This document shows positions 40,459-50,365 of a DNA stretch of 64,000 bases, piece after piece. The notes under the pieces were generated by a model. That model was not told the origin of the DNA. It saw only the letters and a program-made list of their open reading frames with translations, and did not search any database. This DNA comes from Rhodanobacter sp. Root480 (lineage in GTDB: Bacteria > Pseudomonadota > Gammaproteobacteria > Xanthomonadales > Rhodanobacteraceae). The DNA lies in assembly GCF_001426645.1 (NCBI RefSeq), contig NZ_LMEX01000002.1, positions 950,322-1,014,321 of the forward strand, written 5' to 3'. A program made the translations under genes and the position numbers. Each line of letters begins with the position of its first letter. Position 1 is the first letter of the stretch.

Positions 40459-41708
40459 CACCAGTTCCACATCGCGCCGTCTTCCAGGCGCGCGATCGGC
40501 AGTTGCTTGGGCTGGTACGGGTATTTCGCGGCCAGCTTCTCGTCGATGGTGACGCCGTGTCCGGGCGTGTCGCCCACGTGCAGGCGGCCGTTGCGCAGGA
40601 CGTAGTCATGCGGGAACACCGCATCGGTCTCGTCGGTGTGGAACATGTATTCCTGGATGCCGAAGTTGGGCACCCAAGTATCGAAGTGCAGCGCCGCGCC
40701 CATCGTCACCGGCGACAGGTCGGTGGCCCCGTGGAAACCGGTGCGCACGCCGTGCAGCCCGGCGAAGTCGGCCAGCCGGCGCAGGTGGGTGATGCCGCCG
40801 CCGTGCACGATGGTGGTGCGGATGTAGTCGATCAGCTGGTTCTCGATCAGGTGCTTGCAGTCCCAGATCGAGTTGAACACCTCGCCCACCGCCAGCGCCG
40901 TCACCGAGTGCTGGCGGATCAGCTCGAACGCTTTCTGGTCTTCGGCCGGGGTGGCGTCCTCCAGCCAGAACAGGCGGTACGGCTCCAACGATTTGGCCAG
41001 CCGCGCGGCCTCGATCGGCGTGAGGCGATGGTGGGCGTCGTGCAGCAATTCCACCTCGGCGCCGTGGTCGGCACGCAGCTGTTCGAACAGCTTCGGCACC
41101 ACGCCCAGGTAGCGCGGGGTGTTCCAGGTGGTTTCCAGCGGCAGCTCGCTCTCGGCCGGCTCGTAGCCCTTCGCGCTGGAGACGCCGTAAGCCTTCTTGA
41201 TGCCCGGCACGCCGCACTGCGCGCGCACCGCCAGGAAGCCCTGCTCGATAAACCGGCCCACCGCGTCGGAGGCCTCGGCGATGTCGCGGCCATTGGCGTG
41301 GCCGTAGACCAGCGCGCCTTCGCGCGAGCGGCCGCCCAGCAACTGGTAGATCGGCATCCCCGCCATCTTGCCCAGGATGTCCCACAGCGCCACGTCCACC
41401 GCGGCGATCGCGCTCATCGTCACCGGGCCGCGCCGCCAGTAGGCGCCGCGGTAGAGGAACTGCCAGATGTCCTCGATCTGGCCGGCGTCGCGGCCGATCA
41501 GGTTGGGCACCACGTGATCCTGCAGGTACGACGCCACCGCCAGCTCGCGGCCGTTGAGCGTGGCGTCACCGAGACCCTCGACGCCCGAGCGGGTGACGAT
41601 CTTCAGGGTGACGAAGTTGCGCCCCGGACAGGTGACGATGACTTTCGCCTCGACGATTTCGCGATCGTGCGAGGAACCGCGGGTAGGAGTTTCGTTTGTG
41701 TTGCTCAC
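40458..41708 (-). CDS. manD: D-mannonate dehydratase, enolase superfamily (ManD/RspA type)
   Basis: A 416-residue enolase-superfamily enzyme. [20 protein letters not shown] near residue 115, [11 protein letters not shown] near residue 140, [20 protein letters not shown] near residue 215, [12 protein letters not shown], and [15 protein letters not shown] near residue 320 are ManD features. It dehydrates D-mannonate to 2-keto-3-deoxygluconate, replacing the unrelated UxuA used by E. coli. Position next to uxuB and kdgK in one operon supports the high-activity mannonate role rather than the low-activity RspA subgroup. A GTG start (41708) is chosen because GAGGA lies seven bases upstream and upstream sequence in the frame belongs to the esterase gene. 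Confidence 0.9.
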   Translation of the reverse strand: MSNTNETPTRGSSHDREIVEAKVIVTCPGRNFVTLKIVTRSGVEGLGDATLNGRELAVASYLQDHVVPNLIGRDAGQIEDIWQFLYRGAYWRRGPVTMSAIAAVDVALWDILGKMAGMPIYQLLGGRSREGALVYGHANGRDIAEASDAVGRFIEQGFLAVRAQCGVPGIKKAYGVSSAKGYEPAESELPLETTWNTPRYLGVVPKLFEQLRADHGAEVELLHDAHHRLTPIEAARLAKSLEPYRLFWLEDATPAEDQKAFELIRQHSVTALAVGEVFNSIWDCKHLIENQLIDYIRTTIVHGGGITHLRRLADFAGLHGVRTGFHGATDLSPVTMGAALHFDTWVPNFGIQEYMFHTDETDAVFPHDYVLRNGRLHVGDTPGHGVTIDEKLAAKYPYQPKQLPIARLEDGAMWNW

Positions 41709-41730
41709 GGGGATGTCCTCGGGATCGGGT

Positions 41731-43743
41731 TCAGTGCGGGGAAGAGGTGATATCGAGCTGGAACGGCACGGCGGGCAGGCCCGCTTCGTCGTACAGCGTG
41801 CAGAACGGGCTGTCGGCCCAGCAGTAGCGCACGCGGGCGATGCCGTGGGCGGGCGGCGTGTCCAGATGCAGCAGCACCTTGCCGTCGCGCAGGTCGGCAT
41901 CGGCGTAGCTGCAGCTATTGGCCTGCGTGCCGCACAGCTCGAAGCCGACGGGATGATTCGAACTGTAGGCCACCAGCTTGCCGGTGACATCGCGGAAGCT
42001 GACCGCGACGGTGTCACCCTCGCGCGTGGCGGCGACGGGCAGCGGGCCGGATGGCGGCAGCGATTCGCCATAGACCACATGCCGTGCGGCGCGGGCCAGG
42101 CGGCGGCCCAGCTCCTGCTTGTTGGCCGGATGGATGTCGTAGCGTTCGCCAATATCCACGGCCACGGCCAGCCCCGAGTGCGGGTCTTCGGCGGCCACCA
42201 GACGCTCTGCCTCGCGTACCCCGGCCCAGCCGCTTTCCGCTGGCTTGGTGGGTGCGGGGCCGTAGCTGGAAAGTTGCACGATCAGCAGCGGCAGCTTGGC
42301 CCCGAACTGGGCGCGCAGATCATCGCGATAGGCTTCCAGCAGGCGGCGGTATTGGTCCGCCTCGCCGGTGTTGGATTCGCCCTGGTACCACAGCGCGCCA
42401 CGGAACGCGTAGTGACCCAGCGGCGCGATCATGCCGTTGTAGAGCGTGGTCTTGCCCGAGACCGTCAACCATGGCGCCAGTGGCGGCGTGCCGATGTCCC
42501 TGGGTACCTCGCGATACTGCCAGCCGTTGGTGTCGAGCGGCACCGAACTGCCATCGGCGAATTTCAGTACGCGCGTGTCGGAGGGCCCCATCATGCCGCC
42601 CGCCAGATAGGTGTTGAGATCGTTGATCACGATCAGATTCTTGCCGGCATGCAACAGGCCGTGCGGCAGCCGATAAATGCGTGGGCTGCCGCCGTAACTG
42701 CTGCTGCCCACCCCGCGGCCATTCACCCAGGTCTGGTCGATCTCGTCCACGTTGCCGATCGCCAGCGTGGCGTCCTGCGCAGCCTGCTGTTTGGTCAAGG
42801 TCACGGTGGTGCGGTACCACAGCATGCCGGTGTAGCTGGCCAGCTCGGGCACACCCCAGGTTTGGTAATCGACCAGGGTTTTCGGCGCTGCTTTCCAGCC
42901 GGTATCGGAAGCCGCAGGGTTCCACGGCTCGTCGCCTTTCTTCACTTGTGGCTGGCGGCTCCACCACTTCACCCAGAACGTGCCCCACTGCGCGGCGGCG
43001 GCCTGCGGATCCTTGGCGTGCAACGCCAGCGTGTCGAGTGCTTCGTCGTAGCCGCCCACTTTGCGCAGTGCCTGCGCGCTCAGCCACGGCTCGATGCGCG
43101 AGCCGCCGAGGGAGGCGTTGATCAAGCCCATCGGCACGTCCACGGTCTTCTGCAATTCGCGCGCGAAGTAGTAGCAGGTGGCGGAGAAATCCGGCACGTT
43201 TTGCGGCGTGGTCGACTTCCATTGCACCGGTGCGGCGAAATGATCCTGCGGCGCCGATGCGCCGGTCTGCGGCACGGTGAGCATGCGGATGCGGTCGTTG
43301 TTGGCGCCGCTGGTTTCGCTGTTCAAGTTCAACGTACGGCGTACCTGCAACTCCATGTTGGACTGGCCACTGCACAACCACACATCGCCGACGAGAATGT
43401 CCTTGGCCGTCTGGCTGCTGCCGTCGGCCGCGGTCACGCTCAGCGTGTACGGGCCACCGGCCGGCAAGGCCGGCAGCGAAGCCTGCCAGTGACCGTCGGC
43501 GCCGGCGCGGCTGCTGACGGTCTTGCCGTCGAGCGCGATCTTCAGCGATTCACCCGGGCTGGCCTGGCCCCACACCGGAATCGCCCGGTCGCGCTGCACC
43601 ACCGCGTGATCCTGGAACAACGGGTCCAGCAGCGGCTTGTCCGCCGCCTGTGCGACGGATACCGCCAGCAGGCTGCAGGGCGCCAGCAGCAGGCAGGCGA
43701 GGCGGAGGGTCTTGGTGCCGATGGGCGGGCGTGTGGTTGCCAT
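41731..43743 (-). CDS. Secreted SGNH/sialate O-acetylesterase-like enzyme, probable xylan-oligosaccharide esterase
   Basis: About 670 residues. Signal peptide [20 protein letters not shown]. The SGNH core is split: the nucleophile serine in [14 protein letters not shown] near residue 105, [27 protein letters not shown] near residue 420 and the Asp-x-x-His pair in [15 protein letters not shown] near residue 510. A jelly-roll beta domain is inserted (about 250-390). This is the architecture called sialate O-acetylesterase. In a xylan operon it more likely removes acetyl groups from xylo-oligosaccharides. It starts two bases after the GH67 stop and ends 22 bases before manD, so it is firmly inside the operon. 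No sialic acid genes are nearby. Confidence 0.85.
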   Translation of the reverse strand: MATTRPPIGTKTLRLACLLLAPCSLLAVSVAQAADKPLLDPLFQDHAVVQRDRAIPVWGQASPGESLKIALDGKTVSSRAGADGHWQASLPALPAGGPYTLSVTAADGSSQTAKDILVGDVWLCSGQSNMELQVRRTLNLNSETSGANNDRIRMLTVPQTGASAPQDHFAAPVQWKSTTPQNVPDFSATCYYFARELQKTVDVPMGLINASLGGSRIEPWLSAQALRKVGGYDEALDTLALHAKDPQAAAAQWGTFWVKWWSRQPQVKKGDEPWNPAASDTGWKAAPKTLVDYQTWGVPELASYTGMLWYRTTVTLTKQQAAQDATLAIGNVDEIDQTWVNGRGVGSSSYGGSPRIYRLPHGLLHAGKNLIVINDLNTYLAGGMMGPSDTRVLKFADGSSVPLDTNGWQYREVPRDIGTPPLAPWLTVSGKTTLYNGMIAPLGHYAFRGALWYQGESNTGEADQYRRLLEAYRDDLRAQFGAKLPLLIVQLSSYGPAPTKPAESGWAGVREAERLVAAEDPHSGLAVAVDIGERYDIHPANKQELGRRLARAARHVVYGESLPPSGPLPVAATREGDTVAVSFRDVTGKLVAYSSNHPVGFELCGTQANSCSYADADLRDGKVLLHLDTPPAHGIARVRYCWADSPFCTLYDEAGLPAVPFQLDITSSPH

Positions 43744-43745
43744 GG

Positions 43746-45923
43746 TCAGTGTCCCGGTGCGTAGGGAAAGGAAAGGCTCTTGTAGTAATCCAGCGTATGC
43801 GCGGGCGGCGCGTAGCCGGCCGGCAGGGGCAGATGGTTGAGGCTTTGCCAGTAGGCGATGCTGGCGTCGCGCCACCATTGCGCCTCGTTCTGCTGGATGG
43901 CCAGGAACGCGGCGGTCTGGGCGTAGCGCTGTGCATCGATGCGGCCATCCAGCGATTTCCAGGTGGCGCGCATCTGTTTCACCTCGTCCACGCCGTGGCT
44001 GTAATGCATCACCAGCTCGTCCCACAGCGTGTGGCCGGAGCGCATGCGGTAATCCCACGGCAGGTGGTGGAACCACAGCAGGTAGGCGTCGGGCGTCGAT
44101 TTCAGATCGTTGAATTCCGCGGCCACCGGCGGCGCGTACTGGTCCACCGCGTCGCTGCCCTTGCGGGTGCGGTCGAAGCCGATGCCATTCTTGTCGGCGC
44201 GGTGGTAGTAAACCGGGTTCCAGTCGGCACGCGGCAGGCTGTCGTCCCACGGCGCGGGGCCGTAGTGATGGCCGGCGCCCATCAGGTGCGCCAGGCCCAA
44301 CGGCGTCATGTAATCCACCGCCGCTTCGCGCGAGGCCATCATCATGCCCACGATGGGCTTGGCCACCGCGTCGTCGGGGGCGAAGGTCATGCGCGCCCAG
44401 TCGTCGGCGACGGCGCGGGCGGACTGTGTCGGGTCCCATGCCAGGCGGCCGAACGCATACCAGTTGGCCTGGTCGAACACCGAGCCGCTCCAGTCGCGGT
44501 CGGTGCCGATGTTGGCCACGCCGGCCATGCCGGTCAGCGTATGGCCGTCCAATTGACCGTCGACCACCTTGGCCACGGTGGAACCCTTGCCCTTGGCGTA
44601 GGTGTCGGCGCGCAGCACTTCCTCCCACAGCGGGCCGAGGTAGACCAGATGCGTGGCGAAGCCCAGGTATTCCTTGGTGATCTGGAACTCCATCATCAGC
44701 GGCGTCTTCGGCATCGCGCCGAACAGCGGGCTGAACGGCTCGCGTGGCTGGAAATCCAGCGGGCCGTTCTTCACCTGCAGCAGCACGTTGTCGCGGAACG
44801 TGCCGTCCAGCGGCTTGAACTCGTTGTAGGCCTGCTTGGTGCGGTCGTCGAGGTCGTGCTCGGAGTAGACGAAGGCGCGCCACATCACGATGCCGCCGTG
44901 CGGCGCCAGCGCGTCGGCCAGCATGTTGGCGCCGTCGGCGTGGGTGCGGTGATAGTCCTGCGGGCCGGGCTGGCCTTCGGAGTTGGCCTTGACCAGGAAG
45001 CCGCCGAAGTCGGGGATCACGCGATAAATCTCGTCAGCCTTGTCGCGCCACCACTGGCGCACGGCCGGGTCGAGTGGATCGGCCGTCTTCAGGCCACCGA
45101 TCTCGATCGGCGCGCTGAAACGCGCACTGAGATACACGCGGATACCCCACGGGCGGAACACCCCGGCCAGCGCCGCCACTTTCTTCAGGTAGGCGGGCGT
45201 AAGCACCAGCGGATCGGCGTTGACGTTGTTGAGCACGGTGCCGTTGATGCCGACGGAGGCATTGGCGCGGGCGTAATCGGCGTAGCGCGGGTCGAGGTAA
45301 CCGGGCAGTTTCCACCAGTCCCAGATCGAGGCGCCGGCATAGCCGCGCTCCACGCTGCCGTCGAGGTTGTCCCAGTGATCGAGCACGCGCAACTTCACCT
45401 GCGGCCGGTCGCGCAGGTCCAGGCTGGTGGCCGGATGCCCTGTCTGCAGCAGGCGCAGGAAGCGGAAGCTGCCGTACAGCACGCCGATGTCGTCGTTGCC
45501 GACAATCGCCGTGGCGGGGTGGCCGTTCACCACCACGCTCTTGATCAGGTAGCCCTCGCGCCCCAGCTCGCGGGTGTCCAGGTGCAGGCCGGCCACCACG
45601 GGTGACGAGGCGGGTGTGCCGACGATCAGCGCGCCATCGCGGCTGACTGCGCCCGACAGTTCCGGCGTCTTGCCGAGAAGGCCGCCCAAGCCACGGACGA
45701 GTTCGCCGCTGGCCGCCTTCGCGGTCGGCGAGCCTTGCCCTGCGACCAGTTGCACGGCCTGGCGGGTATCGATACCTGCCGGCGCGGTGGCGAGCGCGTG
45801 GTAGCGCAGCCACAGATCATGGCCGTCCTCGGCGTGGGCGCGCCCGGCGCCCAGGCATGCGAACAGCACCGCCAGACCCGTGACCAGCAGGCGCGAGCCA
45901 ACGCCCGAACGGCTACGATTCAA
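43746..45923 (-). CDS. GH67 alpha-glucuronidase
   Basis: About 725 residues with a signal peptide (SRLLVTGLAVLFACLGAGRA and following). GH67 landmarks are VLDHWDNLDGSVERGYAG near residue 155, NGTVLNNVNADPLVLT, DFGGFLVKANSEGQPGPQDY near residue 280 with the acid glutamate, and KTPLMMEFQITKEYLG near residue 395. It cuts (methyl)glucuronic acid from the non-reducing end of xylo-oligosaccharides, the products of GH10. First gene of an 11-gene operon. The start is uncertain: upstream ATGs at 45983 and beyond would place the operator inside the coding sequence, so I prefer the TTG at 45923 next to a G-rich stretch. Complements the GH115 enzyme, which also acts on internal residues. Confidence 0.9.
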   Translation of the reverse strand: MNRSRSGVGSRLLVTGLAVLFACLGAGRAHAEDGHDLWLRYHALATAPAGIDTRQAVQLVAGQGSPTAKAASGELVRGLGGLLGKTPELSGAVSRDGALIVGTPASSPVVAGLHLDTRELGREGYLIKSVVVNGHPATAIVGNDDIGVLYGSFRFLRLLQTGHPATSLDLRDRPQVKLRVLDHWDNLDGSVERGYAGASIWDWWKLPGYLDPRYADYARANASVGINGTVLNNVNADPLVLTPAYLKKVAALAGVFRPWGIRVYLSARFSAPIEIGGLKTADPLDPAVRQWWRDKADEIYRVIPDFGGFLVKANSEGQPGPQDYHRTHADGANMLADALAPHGGIVMWRAFVYSEHDLDDRTKQAYNEFKPLDGTFRDNVLLQVKNGPLDFQPREPFSPLFGAMPKTPLMMEFQITKEYLGFATHLVYLGPLWEEVLRADTYAKGKGSTVAKVVDGQLDGHTLTGMAGVANIGTDRDWSGSVFDQANWYAFGRLAWDPTQSARAVADDWARMTFAPDDAVAKPIVGMMMASREAAVDYMTPLGLAHLMGAGHHYGPAPWDDSLPRADWNPVYYHRADKNGIGFDRTRKGSDAVDQYAPPVAAEFNDLKSTPDAYLLWFHHLPWDYRMRSGHTLWDELVMHYSHGVDEVKQMRATWKSLDGRIDAQRYAQTAAFLAIQQNEAQWWRDASIAYWQSLNHLPLPAGYAPPAHTLDYYKSLSFPYAPGH

Positions 45924-45968
45924 CCCCCAAAGCCTGCGCCATGAACGATGATTGGCATCACAACAGAA

Positions 45969-45982
45969 TGTTATCGCTAACA
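45969..45982. promoter_or_regulatory. LacI-type operator between GH67 operon and regulator gene
   Basis: TGTTATCGCTAACA, one base from a perfect palindrome. It sits in the 160-base divergent region and could control both the 11-gene catabolic operon and the regulator itself. Confidence 0.78.
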
Positions 45983-46084
45983 TATGCAAACATGCGCGCA
46001 TGGCTGGACCTCGTGGGGATGGGGATCCGGGAATCTGGCAACGGGCCCGCGCAACGCGACGCGCACTGCTGAAAGGAAACGGCA

Positions 46085-47161
46085 TTGAAGACAACAGGCA
46101 AGAAATCGGCTCGCCGGAAAGGGCGTGCCGTCACCATCGACGAGGTAGCGGTTCTCGCCGAAGTATCGCCAATGACGGTGTCGCGGGTGGTCAACGGCCA
46201 CGCCAAGGTGCGCGAAACGACCCGCGAAAAAGTGATGCAGGCCGTGCGCGAGCTGGGCTACGTGCCGAACCAGGCGGCCAGTTCGCTTGCCGCCGCGCAG
46301 GACGTGCGCATCGCGCTGATCTACACCAACCCCAGCGGCGCCTACCTGCGCGAGCTGTTGCTGGGCGCGCTGCATGGCGCCGAGCGCACCGCCGCGCAAT
46401 TGGTGATCGACAGCTGGGAAACGCTGGATGCCGCCGCCGAACGCAAGGCCGCGCGCGCGCTGGCCAAGAGCGTGGGCGGGGTGATCCTGCCGCCGCCGCT
46501 GTGCGAATCCAAGGTGGTGATCGAGGAACTGACCAAGGCCGGCGTGCCGGTGGTGGCGGTGGCCTCGGGCCACTTCATCCACGACATCTCCAGCGTGCGC
46601 ATCGACGACTTCCTGGCCAGCAAGGAGATCGTCGAACACCTCATCAACATGGGTCACACGCGCATCGCGTGCGTCAAGGGCCACCCCAACCAGATGGCCA
46701 GCCAGCGCCGCTTCGAGGGTTACCAAGCCGCGCTCAAGGAAGCGGGCATCGCGCGGGATGCCGAACTGGTGCAGCAGGGCTACTTCACCTACCGCTCCGG
46801 GCTGGAGGCGGTCGAGAAGCTGCTGTCGTTGCGCAAGCCGCCCACCGCGATCTTCGCCAGCAACGACGACATGGCCGCGGCGGCCGTCTCGGTGGCGCAC
46901 CGACGCGGATTGCGGGTGCCGCTGGATCTGTCCATCGTGGGTTTCGATGACACCTCGGCCGCGACCACGGTGTGGCCCGAGCTCACCACCGTGCGCCAGC
47001 CGATCTCCAGCATGGCCGATTCGGCGATCGACATCCTGCTGCGCGCCATCCGTCGCAACGGCAACGAAACCCGCGTGGTGGTCGATCAGGTGGTGGCGCA
47101 CCAGCTGGTGATGCGCGGCTCCGTGGCGCCGGCGAAGACGGCCGCCAAGACGCGCAGCTGA
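46085..47161 (+). CDS. xylR: LacI-family transcriptional regulator of the xylan regulon (XylR-like)
   Basis: A 358-residue repressor. The N-terminal helix-turn-helix is VTIDEVAVLAEVSPMTVSRV (about residues 16-35), followed by the hinge helix segment NQAASSLAAAQDVRIAL, and a periplasmic-binding-protein-like effector domain ends near SIVGFDDTSAATTVWPELTT. The start codon is TTG at 46085, well placed after AAGGAAA, giving MKTTGKKSARRKGRAV. It lies divergent to the GH67 operon and convergent with xylA. Five palindromes of the kind bound by LacI proteins lie in the locus, so it is the obvious candidate to bind them. The inducer might be xylose or a uronate; sequence does not tell. Confidence 0.88.
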   Translation: MKTTGKKSARRKGRAVTIDEVAVLAEVSPMTVSRVVNGHAKVRETTREKVMQAVRELGYVPNQAASSLAAAQDVRIALIYTNPSGAYLRELLLGALHGAERTAAQLVIDSWETLDAAAERKAARALAKSVGGVILPPPLCESKVVIEELTKAGVPVVAVASGHFIHDISSVRIDDFLASKEIVEHLINMGHTRIACVKGHPNQMASQRRFEGYQAALKEAGIARDAELVQQGYFTYRSGLEAVEKLLSLRKPPTAIFASNDDMAAAAVSVAHRRGLRVPLDLSIVGFDDTSAATTVWPELTTVRQPISSMADSAIDILLRAIRRNGNETRVVVDQVVAHQLVMRGSVAPAKTAAKTRS

Positions 47162-47184
47162 GGCAGCTGCGCGCGTCGTGCTTT

Positions 47185-47212
47185 GGCACGACACGCCCTT
47201 GCGTGTCGTGCC
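47185..47212. terminator. Hairpin between the regulator gene and xylA, possible bidirectional terminator
   Basis: GGCACGACACG (47185-47195) pairs with CGTGTCGTGCC (47202-47212) around a six-base loop. There is no T run on either strand, so termination is uncertain. The 279-bp convergent gap holds no gene I can support. Confidence 0.45.
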
Positions 47213-47440
47213 AGGAAATGAAACGGGGCGCCGCAGGCCGAAAGCCACGCGGCCGACAGCATCGACCGGTGTTTCCAGCCCCGCATCTGCCCGCGACGAA
47301 TGAACGATGCCGCCGGGCATGGCGCGCGTGGCGCCATGAATATCCATTGCCATGTCCACCCCCTCGGTCCGTGTCGCTCCGGATTGCCCGTGGTGTCACA
47401 CCGTGCCGCCGCCCCTGCGGCGACACGGGTGGCTTGGGGT

Positions 47441-48781
47441 TCAGCGCATCAGGTACTGGTTGATCAGGTTCTCGTAGCGCTCCTGCTTGCCGCTGCGCTG
47501 GGTCGGTTCACCCTGGGCGACCGCCAGATCACGCAGCGCGGCCAGGTCGAGCTTGCCCTCGGCGAAGTCCTTGCCCTTGCCGGCATCGAAGCTGGCATAA
47601 CGCTCGGCACGCCACTTCTCCCACGGCGAGGCGTTGAGCAGCGAATGGGCCACTTCCAAGCCGCGCGCGAAGCTGTCCATGCCGCCGACGTGGGCGATGA
47701 ACAAATCATCGGGGTCGGTGGATTCGCGACGCACCTTGGCGTCGAAGTTCAGGCCGCCCGGGGCCAGGCCACCCTGACGCAGCACCACCATCATCGCGCC
47801 CACGGTGTCGTACAGGTCGGTGGGGAACTGGTCGGTGTCCCAACCGTTCTGCGCATTGCCGCGGTTGGCGTCGATGCTGCCCAGCATGCCGTGGTTGGAG
47901 GCGATCTGCAGGTCGTGCTCGAAGGTGTGGCCCGACAGCGTGGCGTGGTTGGCCTCGATGTTGAGCGAGAAGTCCTTGTCCAGGCCGTTCTGCTTCAGGA
48001 AGCCGACCACGGTGGCGGAGTCGAAATCGTACTGGTGGCCCATCGGCTCCATCGGCTTCGGCTCGATCAGGTACTTGCCCTGGAAGCCGATGCTGCGGCC
48101 GTAGTCACGCGCGGCGGTGAGGAACTTGGCGAAGTTGTTGAGCTCGCGCTTGGTGTCCGTGTTGTGCAGCGAGGCGTAGCCTTCGCGGCCGCCCCAGAAC
48201 ACGTAGTTCTCGCCGCCCAGCTCCACGGTGGCTTCCAGCGCCGCCTTGATCTGCGCCGCCGCACGCGCCACCACGGCGAAGTCCGGGTTGGTGCCCGCGC
48301 CATTCATGTAGCGCGGATGGCTGAACAGGTTCGCCGTGCCCCACAGCAGCTTCATGCCGGTGGACTTCTGGCGCTCCTTGGCCAGCGCGACCATGTGCTT
48401 GAGGTTCTTCTCGTACTCGCCGATGTCATCGGCATCCGGCGACATGTCGATGTCGTGGAAGCAGTAGTACGGCACGCCGAGCTTGGTGAAGAACTCGAAC
48501 GCGGCGTCGATCTTGTCCTCGGCACGACCCAGCGCGGTGCTGGCGTGCTTGTCCCACGGATACACGCGGGTGCCGGGGCCGAACGGGTCGTGGCCGGCAT
48601 TGCAGAAGCTGTGCCAGTAGCACGCCGCGAAACGCAGGTGCTCGGCCATGGTCTTGTCGCCGACTTTCTTGTTGGCGTCGTAATGCTTGAACGCCAGCGG
48701 ATTGTCCGACCCGATGCCCTCGTAGGGGATGGCGCCGATGCCGGGGAAATACTCGCGTTTGCCGATGAAGGGGGTGCTCAT
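47441..48781 (-). CDS. xylA: Xylose isomerase
   Basis: A 446-residue class II xylose isomerase. [19 protein letters not shown] near residue 90 holds the catalytic histidine, [18 protein letters not shown] near residue 230 metal ligands, [18 protein letters not shown] near residue 265, and [17 protein letters not shown] near residue 300. It converts D-xylose to D-xylulose in the cytoplasm. The second gene of a two-gene operon, 48 bases after xylB, which is the reverse of the E. coli order. The regulon operator in front of xylB should control both. Confidence 0.97.
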   Translation of the reverse strand: MSTPFIGKREYFPGIGAIPYEGIGSDNPLAFKHYDANKKVGDKTMAEHLRFAACYWHSFCNAGHDPFGPGTRVYPWDKHASTALGRAEDKIDAAFEFFTKLGVPYYCFHDIDMSPDADDIGEYEKNLKHMVALAKERQKSTGMKLLWGTANLFSHPRYMNGAGTNPDFAVVARAAAQIKAALEATVELGGENYVFWGGREGYASLHNTDTKRELNNFAKFLTAARDYGRSIGFQGKYLIEPKPMEPMGHQYDFDSATVVGFLKQNGLDKDFSLNIEANHATLSGHTFEHDLQIASNHGMLGSIDANRGNAQNGWDTDQFPTDLYDTVGAMMVVLRQGGLAPGGLNFDAKVRRESTDPDDLFIAHVGGMDSFARGLEVAHSLLNASPWEKWRAERYASFDAGKGKDFAEGKLDLAALRDLAVAQGEPTQRSGKQERYENLINQYLMR

Positions 48782-48829
48782 GATGGTGTCCTGGTGGATA
48801 GGTGATGATGGTGTTTGATGCTGGAAGCT

Positions 48830-50344
48830 TCAGCCGCCGCTCGTGACGTTCTCGTTGGCGTGGCTCGCCACGGCGGCTTCCAGATGACGAGAGAAGTGGC
48901 CGTAGTGGCTGCGATAGGCGGTGGTCGCAGCCGGATCCGGACGGGTCGAGAGTGCCGGATCGAGGTGAACATGCTCGGTGGCCAGGGCCGCGATATCCGC
49001 GTGGCCACCCGCGGCGTGATCCAATGCCCACAATGCCTGCAGTGCGGCGCCGAAAGCCGCGCCTTCGGCTTGCGTGGGCACGTCCACCGGCAATTCGAAC
49101 ACGTCGGCCACCATTTGTCGCCACGCGGCGCTGTGGCTGCCGCCGCCGGTGAGGCGGATCGCGTCGAAGTGCAGCCCCGCGGCGCACAGCGCGTCATAGC
49201 CATGGCGCAGCGCGTAGGTCGCCCCTTCCATCGCGGCGCGGTAGAGGTTGGCGCGGTTGAGGTTGGCCGTATCCATGCCGTGCAGGCTGGCGCGGGCGTG
49301 CGGCAGGTCGGGCGTACGCTCGCCGTTGAAGAACGGCAGCATCACCAGGCCGTCGGCGCCCGGCGTGGTGCCGGCCAACACCTTGTCGCCATCGCGGCTC
49401 TCGAAGCCGAACGCGCGCGCCACGTTTTCCGTGGCCACGGTGCAATTCATGGTGCAGATCAGCGGCAACCAGCCACCGGTGGACGAGCAGAACGCCGCCC
49501 AGCTGCCGTTGTCGTCCACCACCGGATGGTCGGCGTGCGCGAACAGCGTGCCCGAGGTACCCAGGCTCATGCTCAACACGCCAGAGGCCACGTTGCCGGT
49601 GCCGATCGCGGCCATCATGTTGTCGCCGCCACCGGCCGAGACGCGCACGCCGTGTGGCAGGCCCAGCTCGTCGGCAATCGCGGCGGAAATGGGGAAGCTG
49701 GCATCAGCTTCCACCAGCGGCGGCAGGCAGGCCGCGAGATCGCGCTGCGTATCCGTGGCCGCCAGCAATTCCGGCGACCACTGACGCGTGCGCACATCCA
49801 GCCAGCCCGTGCCGGAGGCGTCGCCGTATTCCATCCAGCGCTCGCCGGTCAACCAGAAATTCACGTAGTCGTGCGGCAGCATGATGCTCGCCAGCTGCTG
49901 GTATACCTCGGGCCGGTGCTTGCGCGTCCACGGCAGTTTCGAGGCGGTGTAACCGGCAAGAATCGGGTTGCCGGCCAGCGCCACGGCGCGCAGCGGCCCG
50001 CCCACGGCGCCCATGATCTCGTCGCATTCGGCCTGGGTGCTGGTGTCGCACCACAGCTTGGCCGGCGCCAGCACCTGGCCCGCGGTGTCCACCGGCACGA
50101 AACCATGCTGCTGACCGGACACGCCCAACGCCACCACGCGGGCGCGCAGGGCCGGGTCCAGCTTGGCAAAACAGCTGCGGATCGCGTCGATCCACCACTG
50201 GGCTTCCTGCTCGCGGCTGCCATCATCCTGCGCCACCAATTCCAGCGCATGGCTGTGCGTGGCCAGCACCTCGTGCGCCACCGAATCGTACGCAACGAGC
50301 TTGACGCTCTGGGTGCCTACATCAAGTCCAACGACCAAGCTCAT
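48830..50344 (-). CDS. xylB: Xylulokinase
   Basis: A 504-residue FGGY-family kinase. MSLVVGLDVGTQSVKLVAYD gives the phosphate-binding start, ALGVSGQQHGFVPVDTAG is near residue 78, CDTSTQAECDEI near residue 102, VSAGGGDNMMAAIGTG near residue 240 with the catalytic aspartate, and IRLTGGGSHSAAWRQMVADV near residue 390. It phosphorylates D-xylulose to xylulose-5-phosphate, which enters the pentose phosphate pathway. The start ATG at 50344 is 22 bases downstream of the perfect operator, so repressor binding would overlap the promoter or the transcription start. Confidence 0.96.
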   Translation of the reverse strand: MSLVVGLDVGTQSVKLVAYDSVAHEVLATHSHALELVAQDDGSREQEAQWWIDAIRSCFAKLDPALRARVVALGVSGQQHGFVPVDTAGQVLAPAKLWCDTSTQAECDEIMGAVGGPLRAVALAGNPILAGYTASKLPWTRKHRPEVYQQLASIMLPHDYVNFWLTGERWMEYGDASGTGWLDVRTRQWSPELLAATDTQRDLAACLPPLVEADASFPISAAIADELGLPHGVRVSAGGGDNMMAAIGTGNVASGVLSMSLGTSGTLFAHADHPVVDDNGSWAAFCSSTGGWLPLICTMNCTVATENVARAFGFESRDGDKVLAGTTPGADGLVMLPFFNGERTPDLPHARASLHGMDTANLNRANLYRAAMEGATYALRHGYDALCAAGLHFDAIRLTGGGSHSAAWRQMVADVFELPVDVPTQAEGAAFGAALQALWALDHAAGGHADIAALATEHVHLDPALSTRPDPAATTAYRSHYGHFSRHLEAAVASHANENVTSGG

Positions 50345-50365
50345 TGCGGTTCTCGCAGGTTAGGG

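Noticed and set aside
41731-44883. A 1050-codon minus-strand frame as a fusion of the esterase to another enzyme
   Set aside because: The upstream part is a shadow of GH67. The signal peptide and family similarity begin at 43743.
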